NCBI GenBank assembly: GCA_027051905.1
Contig: JALUGO010000011.1
Span: 1 to 64,000 of the forward strand
Length of the DNA stretch: 64,000 nt
Direction of reading: 5' to 3'
Origin: Desulfurobacteriaceae bacterium
GTDB taxonomy: Bacteria; Aquificota; Aquificia; Desulfurobacteriales; Desulfurobacteriaceae
How positions within the stretch are numbered: position 1 is the stretch's first letter; every line of letters begins with the position of its first letter. A program made the position numbers and the translations under genes. This document shows positions 8,607 to 16,610 of the stretch, one piece after another. The notes beneath the pieces were generated by a model, which did no database searches, had not been told where the DNA came from, and was given only the letters and a program-made list of their open reading frames with translations.

Positions 8607-8684
8607 ACTTGCAGGGAAAAATATAGCCCAATTGAGTCTAAGTGTCAAATTGTGAGAGTTGGTGTTACCTCCGTGTTTTGCCTT

Positions 8685-10142
8685 TCAATTCCCGATCTGC
8701 TTTAATGTATTGTCAACTCTTTTTAGAATTCTCTCCTTTCCCAGGAGTTCGGCTAAGATGGGGAGCTCCGGCCCACTCATCTTCCCGGTTAACCCAATTC
8801 TTATCGGCATAAAGAGGTTCTTACCTTTAACTCCAACTTCCTTTCCAACCTCTTTGACGAGCTTCTTAAAGGCTTCCTGGGAGAGCTCCCCGTCAAAGCC
8901 TGAAAGTTTCTCTTTAAAGGCTTTAATAACTTCAATTCTTTTAGGATTTTCCAGTATAAACTCTTTAGCCTCCTGTTGAACCTGAAAATCTTCCTTCAGG
9001 AACGTTTCCATATAAACAGGAGCGTCTGAGAGAACCGTAAAGTATTCCCTCGTAACCTCTACAACCTTCTCAAGCCAGTCTCTGCAGAAGCCGGAAAGGT
9101 CAAACCCGGCCTTTTTAAGGTATGGAATAACAAGGTCTGTAAGTTTATCTATCGGATAGCTCCTTATGTAAACCTGATTGAGCCAGTTAAGTTTTGTTGT
9201 ATCAAAAACTGCCGGAGCACTGTTAACATCCTTTATGTCAAACCTCTCAATAAGCTCCTCCATTGAAAGAACCTCTTTCCCGTCTTTCGGATACCAGCCT
9301 AAAAGAGCTAAAAAGTTTGTAAAGGCCTCAGGAAGATAGCCCTTATCCTTAAACTCCTTAACAGAGGTTGAACCGTGGCGTTTAGAGAGCTTTGACCTGT
9401 CCTGACCTAAAATCATAGGAAGGTGTGCAAACTGTGGAACGTCAAATCCCAGAGCTCTGTAAAGGAGTATCTGCTTTGGAGTGTTTGAGATGTGGTCTTC
9501 ACCTCTAATAACGTGGGTAATTTTCATCAGGGCATCGTCTATAACAACTACGAAGTTGTAAACCGGCATTCCGTTTGAACGGACGATTACAAAGTCTCCA
9601 CCTAACTGCCTCGTATTTATCTCAATCCTTCCCTTAACAAGGTCTTCAAAGACGATAACCTCATCTTCAGGAACCTTAAACCTTAAAACCGGTTTTCTCC
9701 CTTCTGCCCTTAACTTTTCTTTCTCCTCCTCAGTTAAGTGTCTGCATCTTCCTGTATACCTCGGCGGCTCCCCCCTCTCAAGCTGTTCTTTCCTCATTGC
9801 GTCAAGCTCTTCAGGGGTGCAGTAGCACTCGTAAACAAGTCCCTTCTCCTTCAGCTTCTCTATAAACTCTTTATAGATGGGAAGCCTTTCAGATTGCCTA
9901 TAAGGGCCGTAAGGACCTCCTACGTCTGGCCCTTCGTCCCACTCAATTCCCATCCACTTCAGAGCTTCGTATATGACGTTAACAGCCTCTTCACTGTGTC
10001 TTTCTATATCTGTATCCTCAATTCTCAGAACAAAGGTTCCGTTGTTGTGACGGGCAAAGAGGTAGTTGAAGAGGGCTGTTCTTGCGTTTCCTACATGCAT
10101 AAATCCAGTTGGACTTGGGGCAAATCTTACTCTTACGCTCAT
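8685..10142 (-). CDS. gltX: Glutamyl-tRNA synthetase
   Basis: 485 residues, a normal length. It charges tRNA with glutamate, feeding both translation and, through hemA at 12.4-13.7 kb, tetrapyrrole synthesis. Class I signatures are APSPTGFMHVGNARTALF (HIGH region) and DRSKLSKRHGS (KMSKS equivalent). A four-cysteine zinc-type insertion is partly seen (CYCTPEEL...CRHL). The ATG at 10142 is chosen over a TTG one codon upstream because GGAGG is 6 bases before it. Whether it is discriminating or also mischarges tRNA-Gln cannot be decided by eye. Confidence 0.95.
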   Translation of the reverse strand: MSVRVRFAPSPTGFMHVGNARTALFNYLFARHNNGTFVLRIEDTDIERHSEEAVNVIYEALKWMGIEWDEGPDVGGPYGPYRQSERLPIYKEFIEKLKEKGLVYECYCTPEELDAMRKEQLERGEPPRYTGRCRHLTEEEKEKLRAEGRKPVLRFKVPEDEVIVFEDLVKGRIEINTRQLGGDFVIVRSNGMPVYNFVVVIDDALMKITHVIRGEDHISNTPKQILLYRALGFDVPQFAHLPMILGQDRSKLSKRHGSTSVKEFKDKGYLPEAFTNFLALLGWYPKDGKEVLSMEELIERFDIKDVNSAPAVFDTTKLNWLNQVYIRSYPIDKLTDLVIPYLKKAGFDLSGFCRDWLEKVVEVTREYFTVLSDAPVYMETFLKEDFQVQQEAKEFILENPKRIEVIKAFKEKLSGFDGELSQEAFKKLVKEVGKEVGVKGKNLFMPIRIGLTGKMSGPELPILAELLGKERILKRVDNTLKQIGN

Positions 10143-10174
10143 CAATTACCTCCATTGTTGAGATCTGGAAATTT

Positions 10175-10180
10175 TATAAT
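10175..10180 (+). promoter_or_regulatory. TATAAT -10 element for a likely leaderless mRNA
   Basis: A perfect TATAAT lies 7 bases (CAAACCC) before the ATG of the FlhB-like gene, and there is no Shine-Dalgarno. Transcription starting about 7 bases after the -10 would begin at or within a base or two of the ATG. No convincing -35 is visible (closest is CCATTG at 17-base spacing). Confidence 0.5.
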
Positions 10181-10187
10181 CAAACCC

Positions 10188-10457
10188 ATGGAAGAGAAAA
10201 TTAAAAAGGCAGTGGCTTTAAAGTATGAAAGGGGAAAAGATAAAGCTCCCCGTGTTGTCGCTAAAGGGTTAGGATCCATTGCAGAGAAAATAGTAGAACT
10301 TGCAAGGGAAAGTGGAATTGAAGTTTTGAATGATGAAGAACTAGTTGAGTTCCTGGTTGCTCTGGATGTAGGAGAAGAAATACCTCCAGAGCTTTATAGA
10401 GCAGTCGCAGAAGTGCTGGCTTATGTCTACAGGGTTACTCGCCGAGAATTTCGTTAA
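10188..10457 (+). CDS. FlhB C-terminal-domain homologue (FlhX/YlqH-like)
   Basis: 89 residues. It matches the family of stand-alone homologues of the cytoplasmic domain of flagellar export switch protein FlhB: AVALKYERGKDKAPRVVAKGLGSIAEKIVELARE, then the end EEIPPELYRAVAEVLAYVYR. Full-length FlhB proteins carry an autocleaving NPTH loop before this region; here VVAKG occupies that area and no NPTH is present. In other bacteria such proteins can partly replace the cleaved FlhB domain in export-substrate switching. The ATG at 10188 is preferred to longer in-frame starts because everything upstream is antisense to gltX. It converges on and overlaps flgM by 23 bases. Confidence 0.8.
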   Translation: MEEKIKKAVALKYERGKDKAPRVVAKGLGSIAEKIVELARESGIEVLNDEELVEFLVALDVGEEIPPELYRAVAEVLAYVYRVTRREFR

Positions 10458-10704
10458 TAATTGCTTCAGAAATCCTGTGGGGGTCAATTTTGTAATGCCC
10501 TTCCTTTATGGCTCTTTTGATTTCTTCGACCTTCTCTCTGGAAATTTTTTCCGGTTCCAGGAATGAAAGTTCCGTTGTTATTTCGACGGAAATGCCCTCG
10601 GTTTTGTGTGCCTTCTTCGCTGCAGTTGATTTTTTCTCGGATGCCTCTTTAATCTCTCCTGAAAGAAGTTTCAGGAGTTCCGATGAAACTCCGTTAATCT
10701 TCAA
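10435..10704 (-). CDS. flgM: Anti-sigma-28 factor FlgM
   Basis: 89 residues. The C-terminal third, with VEEIKRAIKEGHYKID followed by SEAIINEILGE, is the sigma-28-binding helix pattern of FlgM; the N-terminal half is short, charged and probably disordered, as usual. FlgM holds FliA until it is exported through the completed hook-basal body. A TTG start is used because AAGGAGG lies 7 bases upstream. A well-formed sigma-28 promoter precedes it (separate entry), giving the expected autoregulatory loop. The rest of the flagellar regulon is not in this window. Confidence 0.82.
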   Translation of the reverse strand: MKINGVSSELLKLLSGEIKEASEKKSTAAKKAHKTEGISVEITTELSFLEPEKISREKVEEIKRAIKEGHYKIDPHRISEAIINEILGE

Positions 10705-10734
10705 TTCTGATCCTCCTTAAGCGTTCCGGTTTAA

Positions 10735-10761
10735 TTATCGACACTTTCACAGGAAAATTTA
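10735..10761 (-). promoter_or_regulatory. Sigma-28 (FliA) promoter for flgM
   Basis: On the minus strand TAAA is followed after exactly 15 bases by GTCGATAA, matching the sigma-28 consensus TAAA-N15-GCCGATAA with one mismatch. Predicted transcription start is about 30 bases before the flgM TTG. The TAAA overlaps the hemD stop, so flgM may also receive read-through from the hem operon. Confidence 0.7.
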
Positions 10762-11472
10762 TACCTTCCGAATCTCCTTTAGGATAGTTTCAACGATTCC
10801 CCTTAGAGTGAACTCTTCAGGAACAGTATAGCAGGAAAACCCCAGCTTCTCAATTGTTTTTTTTGTCGTTGTCCCTATAGGAATAAGTTTTGTGTTCTTA
10901 AGGAGTTCTGCTGGAATTTGAGATAAGAGAGATTTAAAGTTTGATGGACTTGTAAATGCAGCAAAATCAACTTTCTTGTTGAAAAATTTTAGCAAAGTCT
11001 CTTTGTTGGATGTGTCGTTGACTGTTTCATACACAATAACTTCTTCTACAATTGCTCCTTTTTCTTTTAAAAATTTTGAAAACTCTTCTCTTGCGATTTT
11101 AGGTCTGACCAGAAGAAATCTTACTCCTCTTAAATCTTTGTCTATGAAAAGCTTGATTAATCCGTTTCCGCTGAATTCAGAGGGAATGTAAGGAGAGAAA
11201 CCTAAATTCTTTAGCTTTTCTGCAGTTGAGGAGCCTACTGCAACTATGTTTTTCTTTATCCAGTTAGCAGGAACTGTTTCAAAGAACCATTTAACGCCGT
11301 TTTTACTGGAAAAAACTATAAAGTCTGGAGAAAATGCTTTAACAATGAGGGGATTGAAGTCTAAAGGGACAGTTTTTATTAGGGGAAATGATAGGAGTTC
11401 TACGTTTTCTCCTATAAGCTTCTTTTCCAAGTCAGGAGGGAGATTCGATGATATAAAGACTCTTATTTGCAC
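10759..11472 (-). CDS. hemD: Uroporphyrinogen-III synthase
   Basis: 237 residues, GTG start overlapping hemC by 10 bases. HemD closes hydroxymethylbilane to uroporphyrinogen III with inversion of ring D. The family is poorly conserved, but the two-domain alternation is visible with FSSKNGVKWFF, AVGSSTAEKL, LVRPKIAREEF, TSPSNFKSLL and IGTTTKKTIEKLG. Position directly after hemC confirms the call. It belongs to the run ccsA-hemA-hemC-hemD and would serve heme for cytochrome bd and c-type proteins, and corrinoid for MetH. Confidence 0.9.
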   Translation of the reverse strand: MQIRVFISSNLPPDLEKKLIGENVELLSFPLIKTVPLDFNPLIVKAFSPDFIVFSSKNGVKWFFETVPANWIKKNIVAVGSSTAEKLKNLGFSPYIPSEFSGNGLIKLFIDKDLRGVRFLLVRPKIAREEFSKFLKEKGAIVEEVIVYETVNDTSNKETLLKFFNKKVDFAAFTSPSNFKSLLSQIPAELLKNTKLIPIGTTTKKTIEKLGFSCYTVPEEFTLRGIVETILKEIRKV

Positions 11473-12398
11473 TTAAAAAGCTCCTCCAGTATCTCTTTTC
11501 CTCCAGCGGAAAGAAGCCTCTGAGCAATAGAAATTCCTATGTTGTCTGCATCCTTAAGGGAGGAAAACCTGAAAACTCCTTCTTCCTTATGGAAGAATTT
11601 CCCGTCAAGATCGGAGATAAAAGCTCTTACGTGAACTCGATCCTCATTGACAACGGCATAACATCCAAGAGGGACCTGACATCCACCTTCAACTGTTCTT
11701 AAAAATGCCCTTTCAACAGTGGCTGCAACTTCAGACTCCCATGAGTTTATGGCTTCTCTTACGATTTTTTCTATCTCTTTATCTCCTTCTCTCCCTTCTA
11801 TTCCTAAAATACCCTGGGAAACTGAAGGAATCATCCTGTCAGGAGAAAGGATTTCATCTATTTCATCTTCCCAACCGAGTCTTTTCACTCCTGCTGCTGC
11901 AAGGATTATTGCGTCATACTGCCCTTCCTTTAGCTTTTTTATTCTTGTATCAACGTTTCCTCTTAAATCTTTTATCTGAATGTCCGGTCTTAAAATTTTT
12001 AGCTGAGCTTTTCTTCTTAAAGAGCTAGTTCCGACAACTGCTCCTTCTGGCAGGGTATCAAGCTTATATTTTCCATTTGACAGAAATGCATCCCTTGGAT
12101 CTTCTCTATCGGAGAATGCTATGAGTTTTAGACCTTCAGGAAGCTTACTGGGAACGTCTTTGAGGCTGTGAACAGCTATGTCGACGTTTCCCCGGAGCAT
12201 GGCCTCTTCAATCTCTTTAGTAAATAGTCCTTTATCTCCAATTTTTGCCAGAGGAACGTCTAAAATTTTGTCTCCTTTTGTTGTTATCTTTACGAGTTCA
12301 ACCTTTACTTCCGGGAACTTCTTTTCTATTTGGGTTTTTACCCACTCAGACTGCCATAGAGCCAGTTTGCTTTTCCTTGTTCCTATTCTTATCTCCAT
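11463..12398 (-). CDS. hemC: Porphobilinogen deaminase (hydroxymethylbilane synthase)
   Basis: 311 residues. It polymerises four porphobilinogens on a dipyrromethane cofactor. Signature segments are IGTRKSKLALWQSEWV, HSLKDVPS, GTSSLRRKAQL and the cofactor-attachment cysteine in EGGCQVPLGCYA. It starts 4 bases after the hemA stop on the same strand, and overlaps hemD at its end. All key residues seem present. Confidence 0.96.
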   Translation of the reverse strand: MEIRIGTRKSKLALWQSEWVKTQIEKKFPEVKVELVKITTKGDKILDVPLAKIGDKGLFTKEIEEAMLRGNVDIAVHSLKDVPSKLPEGLKLIAFSDREDPRDAFLSNGKYKLDTLPEGAVVGTSSLRRKAQLKILRPDIQIKDLRGNVDTRIKKLKEGQYDAIILAAAGVKRLGWEDEIDEILSPDRMIPSVSQGILGIEGREGDKEIEKIVREAINSWESEVAATVERAFLRTVEGGCQVPLGCYAVVNEDRVHVRAFISDLDGKFFHKEEGVFRFSSLKDADNIGISIAQRLLSAGGKEILEELFKCK

Positions 12399-12402
12399 CT
12401 AA

Positions 12403-13677
12403 CTACTCCTTACCTAAGCCAAATATTTCTCTGAATATCTGGACAACCTGATTTCTCGTTTCCTCTTCTGTCGCTTTTTTCTTAACGTTAGTTATTGGTT
12501 GGTGCAGTAATTTGTTGATTATTATTCTGGTTATGTTGTCTACCTCCTGCTCCTGTTCTGGAGTAAGGTTGAGTTTGGGAAGTCTTTTTGAAAGGACTTC
12601 TTTTCTAATAGCTTCGGCTTTTTCCTTCAGCTCTGCAATAAGAGGGGCAACTTCTAACTCTCTCAGCCACTTCATGAAACGTTCAACGTAACCTTCTATT
12701 ATCTCTTTTGCTGTTTCAGCTTCTCTGAGTCTTTCTTTTATGTTGGCATCAACAACTTGCTGGAGATCATCTATGTCGTAAACGTATAGGCCTTCGTGGT
12801 TGTTAAGTGCTGGATCTATATCTCTGGGAACTGCTATGTCTATAAGGAACATAGGGCGGTGTTTCCTTTCTTTAAGTGCAGGGAGAACGTTTTCTTGAGT
12901 TAGAACGTAGCCGGGAGCTCCCGTTGAGCTGATAACAATATCGGACATTTTCAGAACGCTCTGTAAGTCTGATAGAGGAAATGCTTTACCCCCAAACTCC
13001 TCTGCGAGCTTTTTAGCTCTCTCTAATGTTCTATTGACGACAAAAACTTCAGAAGCTCCGTTTGTTATCAGATGTTTTACGGCAAGTTCTGCCATTTCAC
13101 CGGCGCCAATTATGGCAACGTTTTTCCCGCGAAGTTCCCCAAAAATTTTTTTCGCCAGTTCAACTGCTGCAAAGCTTATTGAAACAGCATTTTTTGAGAT
13201 TCCTGTTTCAGTTCTAACCCGTTTAGAAACTTTTAGTGCCATCTCGCAGAATCTACATAAAACTGTTCCAACGGTTCCAAGCTCTTTTGCAATAGAAAAG
13301 GCATCTTTAAACTGCCCAACTATTTGAGGTTCTCCCACTACCATAGAATCAAGACTTGATGCAACGTAAAATCCGTGTCGGACAGCCTCTCTATCAACCT
13401 TTCTGTAGAAGTACTTGTTTATCAGTTCTAAGTTTGTTCCCTTTTCCTCGATAAGAAAGTTGATTATTTCTTTAAAAGGAGTTTCAGACCTTGTGGTAAA
13501 GTAAACTTCTACTCTATTGCAGGTGGAGAGAATCATTCCTTCTTCTACAGAGGGTAAGGCATTCAGTTTTAAGAGAGCATCCTCGAGGTCTTCCCCTTTA
13601 AAGGAAAACTGCTCTCTGATGGAAACAGGAGCTGTTTTATGACTTACCCCCAGACAACACAGTTTGAGCTCTCCCAT
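12403..13677 (-). CDS. hemA: Glutamyl-tRNA reductase
   Basis: 424 residues. It reduces Glu-tRNA(Glu) to glutamate-1-semialdehyde, the committed step of the C5 tetrapyrrole pathway. The catalytic cysteine lies in LSTCNRVEVY (Cys53), with the NADPH domain GAGEMAELAVKHL and the C-terminal dimerisation helix. GltX for substrate supply is in the same window; hemL is not seen. It is 2 bases downstream of the ccsA-like gene and begins the hem segment of this operon. Confidence 0.97.
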   Translation of the reverse strand: MGELKLCCLGVSHKTAPVSIREQFSFKGEDLEDALLKLNALPSVEEGMILSTCNRVEVYFTTRSETPFKEIINFLIEEKGTNLELINKYFYRKVDREAVRHGFYVASSLDSMVVGEPQIVGQFKDAFSIAKELGTVGTVLCRFCEMALKVSKRVRTETGISKNAVSISFAAVELAKKIFGELRGKNVAIIGAGEMAELAVKHLITNGASEVFVVNRTLERAKKLAEEFGGKAFPLSDLQSVLKMSDIVISSTGAPGYVLTQENVLPALKERKHRPMFLIDIAVPRDIDPALNNHEGLYVYDIDDLQQVVDANIKERLREAETAKEIIEGYVERFMKWLRELEVAPLIAELKEKAEAIRKEVLSKRLPKLNLTPEQEQEVDNITRIIINKLLHQPITNVKKKATEEETRNQVVQIFREIFGLGKE

Positions 13678-13679
13678 CT

Positions 13680-14498
13680 CTACCCCTTGAAAGAGTGAAT
13701 ATCCTTACCTGATAGTAAATTTACTCCAAGAAAGTTTATCACTATTACGAGTAAACCCAAAAGGTTAAGGTAGCAGAACTTTTTTCCATTCCACTCTCCG
13801 TAAAGGTATAAGTGAAGTATTCCTGCGTATACGAACCAGGAGATAAGAGTTGCAACCTGTTTAGGATGCCAGCTCCAGTAAGTTCCAAATATTTTCTCTG
13901 ACCAAAGAGCTCCAGCAAACATTGAAACAGTTGTGAAGAAAAAACCTACTGTAACAGCATGGTATATAACTGACTCCAACAGAGATAGAGAAGGAAGCTT
14001 TTGGAAGAAGACTGAAAATTTCTTTTTCTTCAAGTGACTTTCGAATATTAAGTAGATGATGGAGAGCAGAGCTCCGAATATGAAAGCACTGTAGCCAAAA
14101 AATGCAGAGACAATGTGTATTAGTCCTACAATTCCTACTGAAAAAGTATTTTTGGGAACTCCTGAAGTCAGGGAGGCTATGAAAACAAAAAGAGTTGCCC
14201 AGGGCATTAAAAATGCTCCTGAAAGAGATAACTTATGTTTTGTTGAAAAGTAGAGGTAAACGGTAACAACGCTTATAGCGAACAGAAGAAACGCTCCTTT
14301 TGGGGAGAATAGGCTAATTGAGCCATTTTGGATTATTAGAAAAACGATGGCAATAAAGTTTGTTAGAAAGCCGAACCTGGCAGAATAAAGACCGACGGTT
14401 GCAAGTTTTTCCTTTCTGAAAATCAGGTATAAAAGATAGTGGAGGGTGGAGATTCCGTATAAAACAGCTGTTGAGTAAATAAGAACTTCAGGACTCAT
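13680..14498 (-). CDS. CcsA/HemX-family cytochrome c assembly membrane protein
   Basis: 272 residues with about eight hydrophobic segments. The conserved core includes GYSAFIFGALLSIIYLI, and WSWHPKQVATLISWFVYA near the C-terminus with histidines typical of the CcsA/HemX family. CcsA partners with CcsB/ResB for heme delivery to apocytochrome c, while HemX next to hemA modulates glutamyl-tRNA reductase in Bacillus; the position before hemA supports HemX-like membership and function stays open between these. There is no Shine-Dalgarno; instead TATAAT lies 7 bases before the ATG. Confidence 0.82.
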   Translation of the reverse strand: MSPEVLIYSTAVLYGISTLHYLLYLIFRKEKLATVGLYSARFGFLTNFIAIVFLIIQNGSISLFSPKGAFLLFAISVVTVYLYFSTKHKLSLSGAFLMPWATLFVFIASLTSGVPKNTFSVGIVGLIHIVSAFFGYSAFIFGALLSIIYLIFESHLKKKKFSVFFQKLPSLSLLESVIYHAVTVGFFFTTVSMFAGALWSEKIFGTYWSWHPKQVATLISWFVYAGILHLYLYGEWNGKKFCYLNLLGLLVIVINFLGVNLLSGKDIHSFKG

Positions 14499-14505
14499 GG
14501 CTGAG

Positions 14506-14511
14506 ATTATA
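14506..14511 (-). promoter_or_regulatory. TATAAT -10 element for a likely leaderless ccsA-like mRNA
   Basis: On the minus strand TATAAT-CTCAGCC-ATG precedes the ccsA-like gene, the same 7-base geometry as upstream of the FlhB-like gene, and no Shine-Dalgarno is seen. It overlaps the aroD stop codon, so chance formation from the codons ATA TAA T cannot be excluded. Confidence 0.4.
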
Positions 14512-15265
14512 TCAGGTTTAGGAAACTGTTTGGAAGAAATTTTTCTCTTTTCTTTCTGTAGGAAGGGTAAACGCTTGAAAGAAGTTTTATTAACCTTTCA
14601 GCCTCTATCTGGCCTGGTGCTACCGGTTTCCCGAAGAAAGTGTAGGTAAGGAGTGAACCAAAGGAAAATCCCACCACTCTTGTGAATGATCCACTTTCTC
14701 CCATTACCATGAAAATCTTGGGATGGTTAAAGCGGGAAAGAACACAGCAAACTCTTGAGGCGTCTTCCTCTTTTTTCCCCATAAATGCAACTTTTACTAT
14801 ATCTGCTCCTGCCTCTTTGCATCTTTTAGCTATTTCCTCAATTTCACTGTTGGGTGGTGTTTTTTCAAAATCGTGGTATGAAACTATTAATTTTTTCCCT
14901 TCGGCTCTGACTAAAGGAATTATTTCCGGAAGGATTGAGCTTTTTAACTCAATGTCCACGGCTCCTGTTGCGGGATGTTTAATTACTTCTTTGAGAAGCT
15001 CCAGCCTTTCTTCTTCACTTTTTATGAATTTTCCTCCTTCCCAGGTGGGTCTGAGTGTTGAAACAGCATAAAAACCGAAATTGGCAATTGCGTCTAAGAA
15101 ACTTTTGATTTTTTCAGGGGTTATTTCTTCTAAAAGATCAAGTCTTGCTTCGACAAGATCTATTCTAAGTCTTCTGGCTTTTTCAAGGTTTTCTCTTAAA
15201 CGGTTTCCGTCAAGGGCAACTATAACTGCAGGTTCGTTTTGAAGTTTGACAGTTCCTATTTGCAT
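14507..15265 (-). CDS. aroD: 3-dehydroquinate dehydratase, type I
   Basis: 252 residues. It dehydrates 3-dehydroquinate to 3-dehydroshikimate through a Schiff-base lysine. Family motifs are VEARLDLL, YHDFEKTPP (catalytic His), ADIVKVAFMG (Schiff-base Lys) and MGESGSFTRVVGFSFGS. The ATG at 15265 with an AGAGGAG upstream is preferred to a TTG at 15301 that would add 12 non-conserved residues. Chorismate from this pathway feeds tyrA and mqnA in this window. Confidence 0.94.
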   Translation of the reverse strand: MQIGTVKLQNEPAVIVALDGNRLRENLEKARRLRIDLVEARLDLLEEITPEKIKSFLDAIANFGFYAVSTLRPTWEGGKFIKSEEERLELLKEVIKHPATGAVDIELKSSILPEIIPLVRAEGKKLIVSYHDFEKTPPNSEIEEIAKRCKEAGADIVKVAFMGKKEEDASRVCCVLSRFNHPKIFMVMGESGSFTRVVGFSFGSLLTYTFFGKPVAPGQIEAERLIKLLSSVYPSYRKKREKFLPNSFLNLI

Positions 15266-15394
15266 TGCTCCTCTCTTTGTATTCAGGATGTGTTTTAGCA
15301 ATTTTAACCAATGGTGCCCTTATGGAGTATATTTATTCTTCGGTCATTGATTTTTAGGTTCTGTGCTGTTGAGAATTTTCTGAATTGGAGAGTT

Positions 15395-16318
15395 ATGAAG
15401 GAAGCTGCGTTAAAACCAGTGGTTGTTATAACAGGTCCTACCGCAGTAGGTAAAACCGATTTTTCTCTGAAGCTTGCCAGAGAAATTGACGGTGAGATAA
15501 TTTCTGCTGACTCAATGCAGGTTTACAAAGGGCTGGACATTGGGACGGATAAGGTTTCAGAGGAAATAAGAAAAGAGATTCCTCACTATCTTATAGACGT
15601 TGTTAAACCTTCAGAAAAGTTTTCGGTTGCAGACTTTGTTAGACTCTCAGATGAGGCTATAAAAGAGATCTGGAGAAGAGGAAAATATCCGATAGTTGTT
15701 GGAGGAACAGCCTTTTACATAAAGGCTCTTCTATATGGAATTCCGGAAACACCCCCTTCGAGTGAAAGGATAAGAGAAGAACTTTCACATTTTCCTACTG
15801 AAAAGTTATACGAAAAGCTTCTTTCTGTGGATCCTGAGTATGCGAAAAAAGTAGGTAAAAGGGACAGAAAGAGAATAATTAGGGCTTTAGAAGTTCATAG
15901 GTTGACTGGAAGGCCGCTTTCGTCCTTCAGGATCTGGTCAGAGAAACCCCGTTATCCGTTTCTGGGTTACTTTCTTTATCGACATAGGCCTGAGCTGTAT
16001 AAAAGGATAGAAGATCGAGTTGACTCTCAGATTGAAAGAGGACTTTTAGAGGAGACCAGAAGTCTTTTGAAACTTGGAAAGTTTGCAACGGCTTTTCAGG
16101 CGCTGGGTTATAAAGAGATGGCGGATTATCTTGAAGGCAGGAAAAGTCTTGAGGAAGCTGTTAGAACTTTAAAGAGAAGGACGAAAGAGTTTGCGAAGAG
16201 GCAGTTTACTTGGTTTAGAAAAGAATCGGGTTTTAGATGGATAAACCTGTCGGAGTTATCTGAGGAAGAGGTTTTAGAACTGATAAAAAGAGATCTGGAA
16301 AGCTATAAAAAGGTGTAG
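15395..16318 (+). CDS. miaA: tRNA dimethylallyltransferase
   Basis: 307 residues. It prenylates A37 of tRNAs reading UNN codons. The P-loop [15 protein letters not shown] and the [15 protein letters not shown] motif are intact, with [15 protein letters not shown] in the middle. The frame is open upstream to 15311, but the ATG at 15395 has GGAG close before it and gives the usual N-terminus. hfq follows 46 bases downstream, the classic miaA-hfq order. The 129-base divergent gap to aroD has no further gene. Confidence 0.96.
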   Translation: MKEAALKPVVVITGPTAVGKTDFSLKLAREIDGEIISADSMQVYKGLDIGTDKVSEEIRKEIPHYLIDVVKPSEKFSVADFVRLSDEAIKEIWRRGKYPIVVGGTAFYIKALLYGIPETPPSSERIREELSHFPTEKLYEKLLSVDPEYAKKVGKRDRKRIIRALEVHRLTGRPLSSFRIWSEKPRYPFLGYFLYRHRPELYKRIEDRVDSQIERGLLEETRSLLKLGKFATAFQALGYKEMADYLEGRKSLEEAVRTLKRRTKEFAKRQFTWFRKESGFRWINLSELSEEEVLELIKRDLESYKKV

Positions 16319-16364
16319 TAAAGTCCTAAATTATAAACGGAAATTAGTGGAGAGGGGAGGAATC

Positions 16365-16610
16365 ATGAATCTTCAAGATGCTTATCTGAACAGACTCAGG
16401 AAAGAGAAGATACCTGTAAGTGTATTCCTTACGAGAGGAACTAGACTGCAGGGAGTCATAACCTTTTTCGACCAGTTTACAGTTCTTCTTGAGAACGGAG
16501 GGACTCAGCAGCTTATATACAAACACTCTATCGCGACAATCGTTCCATCAAGGCCGGTGAAAAACATTTTTGTAGAGCAGAAGGAAGGAAGTGGAGAAGG
16601 TGATGAGTAA
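16365..16610 (+). CDS. hfq: RNA chaperone Hfq
   Basis: 81 residues. Sm1 motif region ([34 protein letters not shown]) and Sm2 motif [14 protein letters not shown] are both present; Hfq forms a hexameric ring that pairs small RNAs with mRNAs. The ATG at 16365 after GGGGAGG is chosen over an in-frame start six codons upstream. The C-terminal tail is short (about 15 acidic residues). Its last codons overlap the next gene by 8 bases. Confidence 0.97.
   Translation: MNLQDAYLNRLRKEKIPVSVFLTRGTRLQGVITFFDQFTVLLENGGTQQLIYKHSIATIVPSRPVKNIFVEQKEGSGEGDE

Noticed and set aside
8510-8608. N-terminal extension of tilS (33 codons)
   Set aside because: It lies over tRNA-Met and its junction; the residues have no match to TilS, so the ATG at 8509 is preferred.
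9738-10187. 150-codon extension of the FlhB-like gene
   Set aside because: It is antisense to gltX and unlike FlhB; family members begin near the ATG at 10188.
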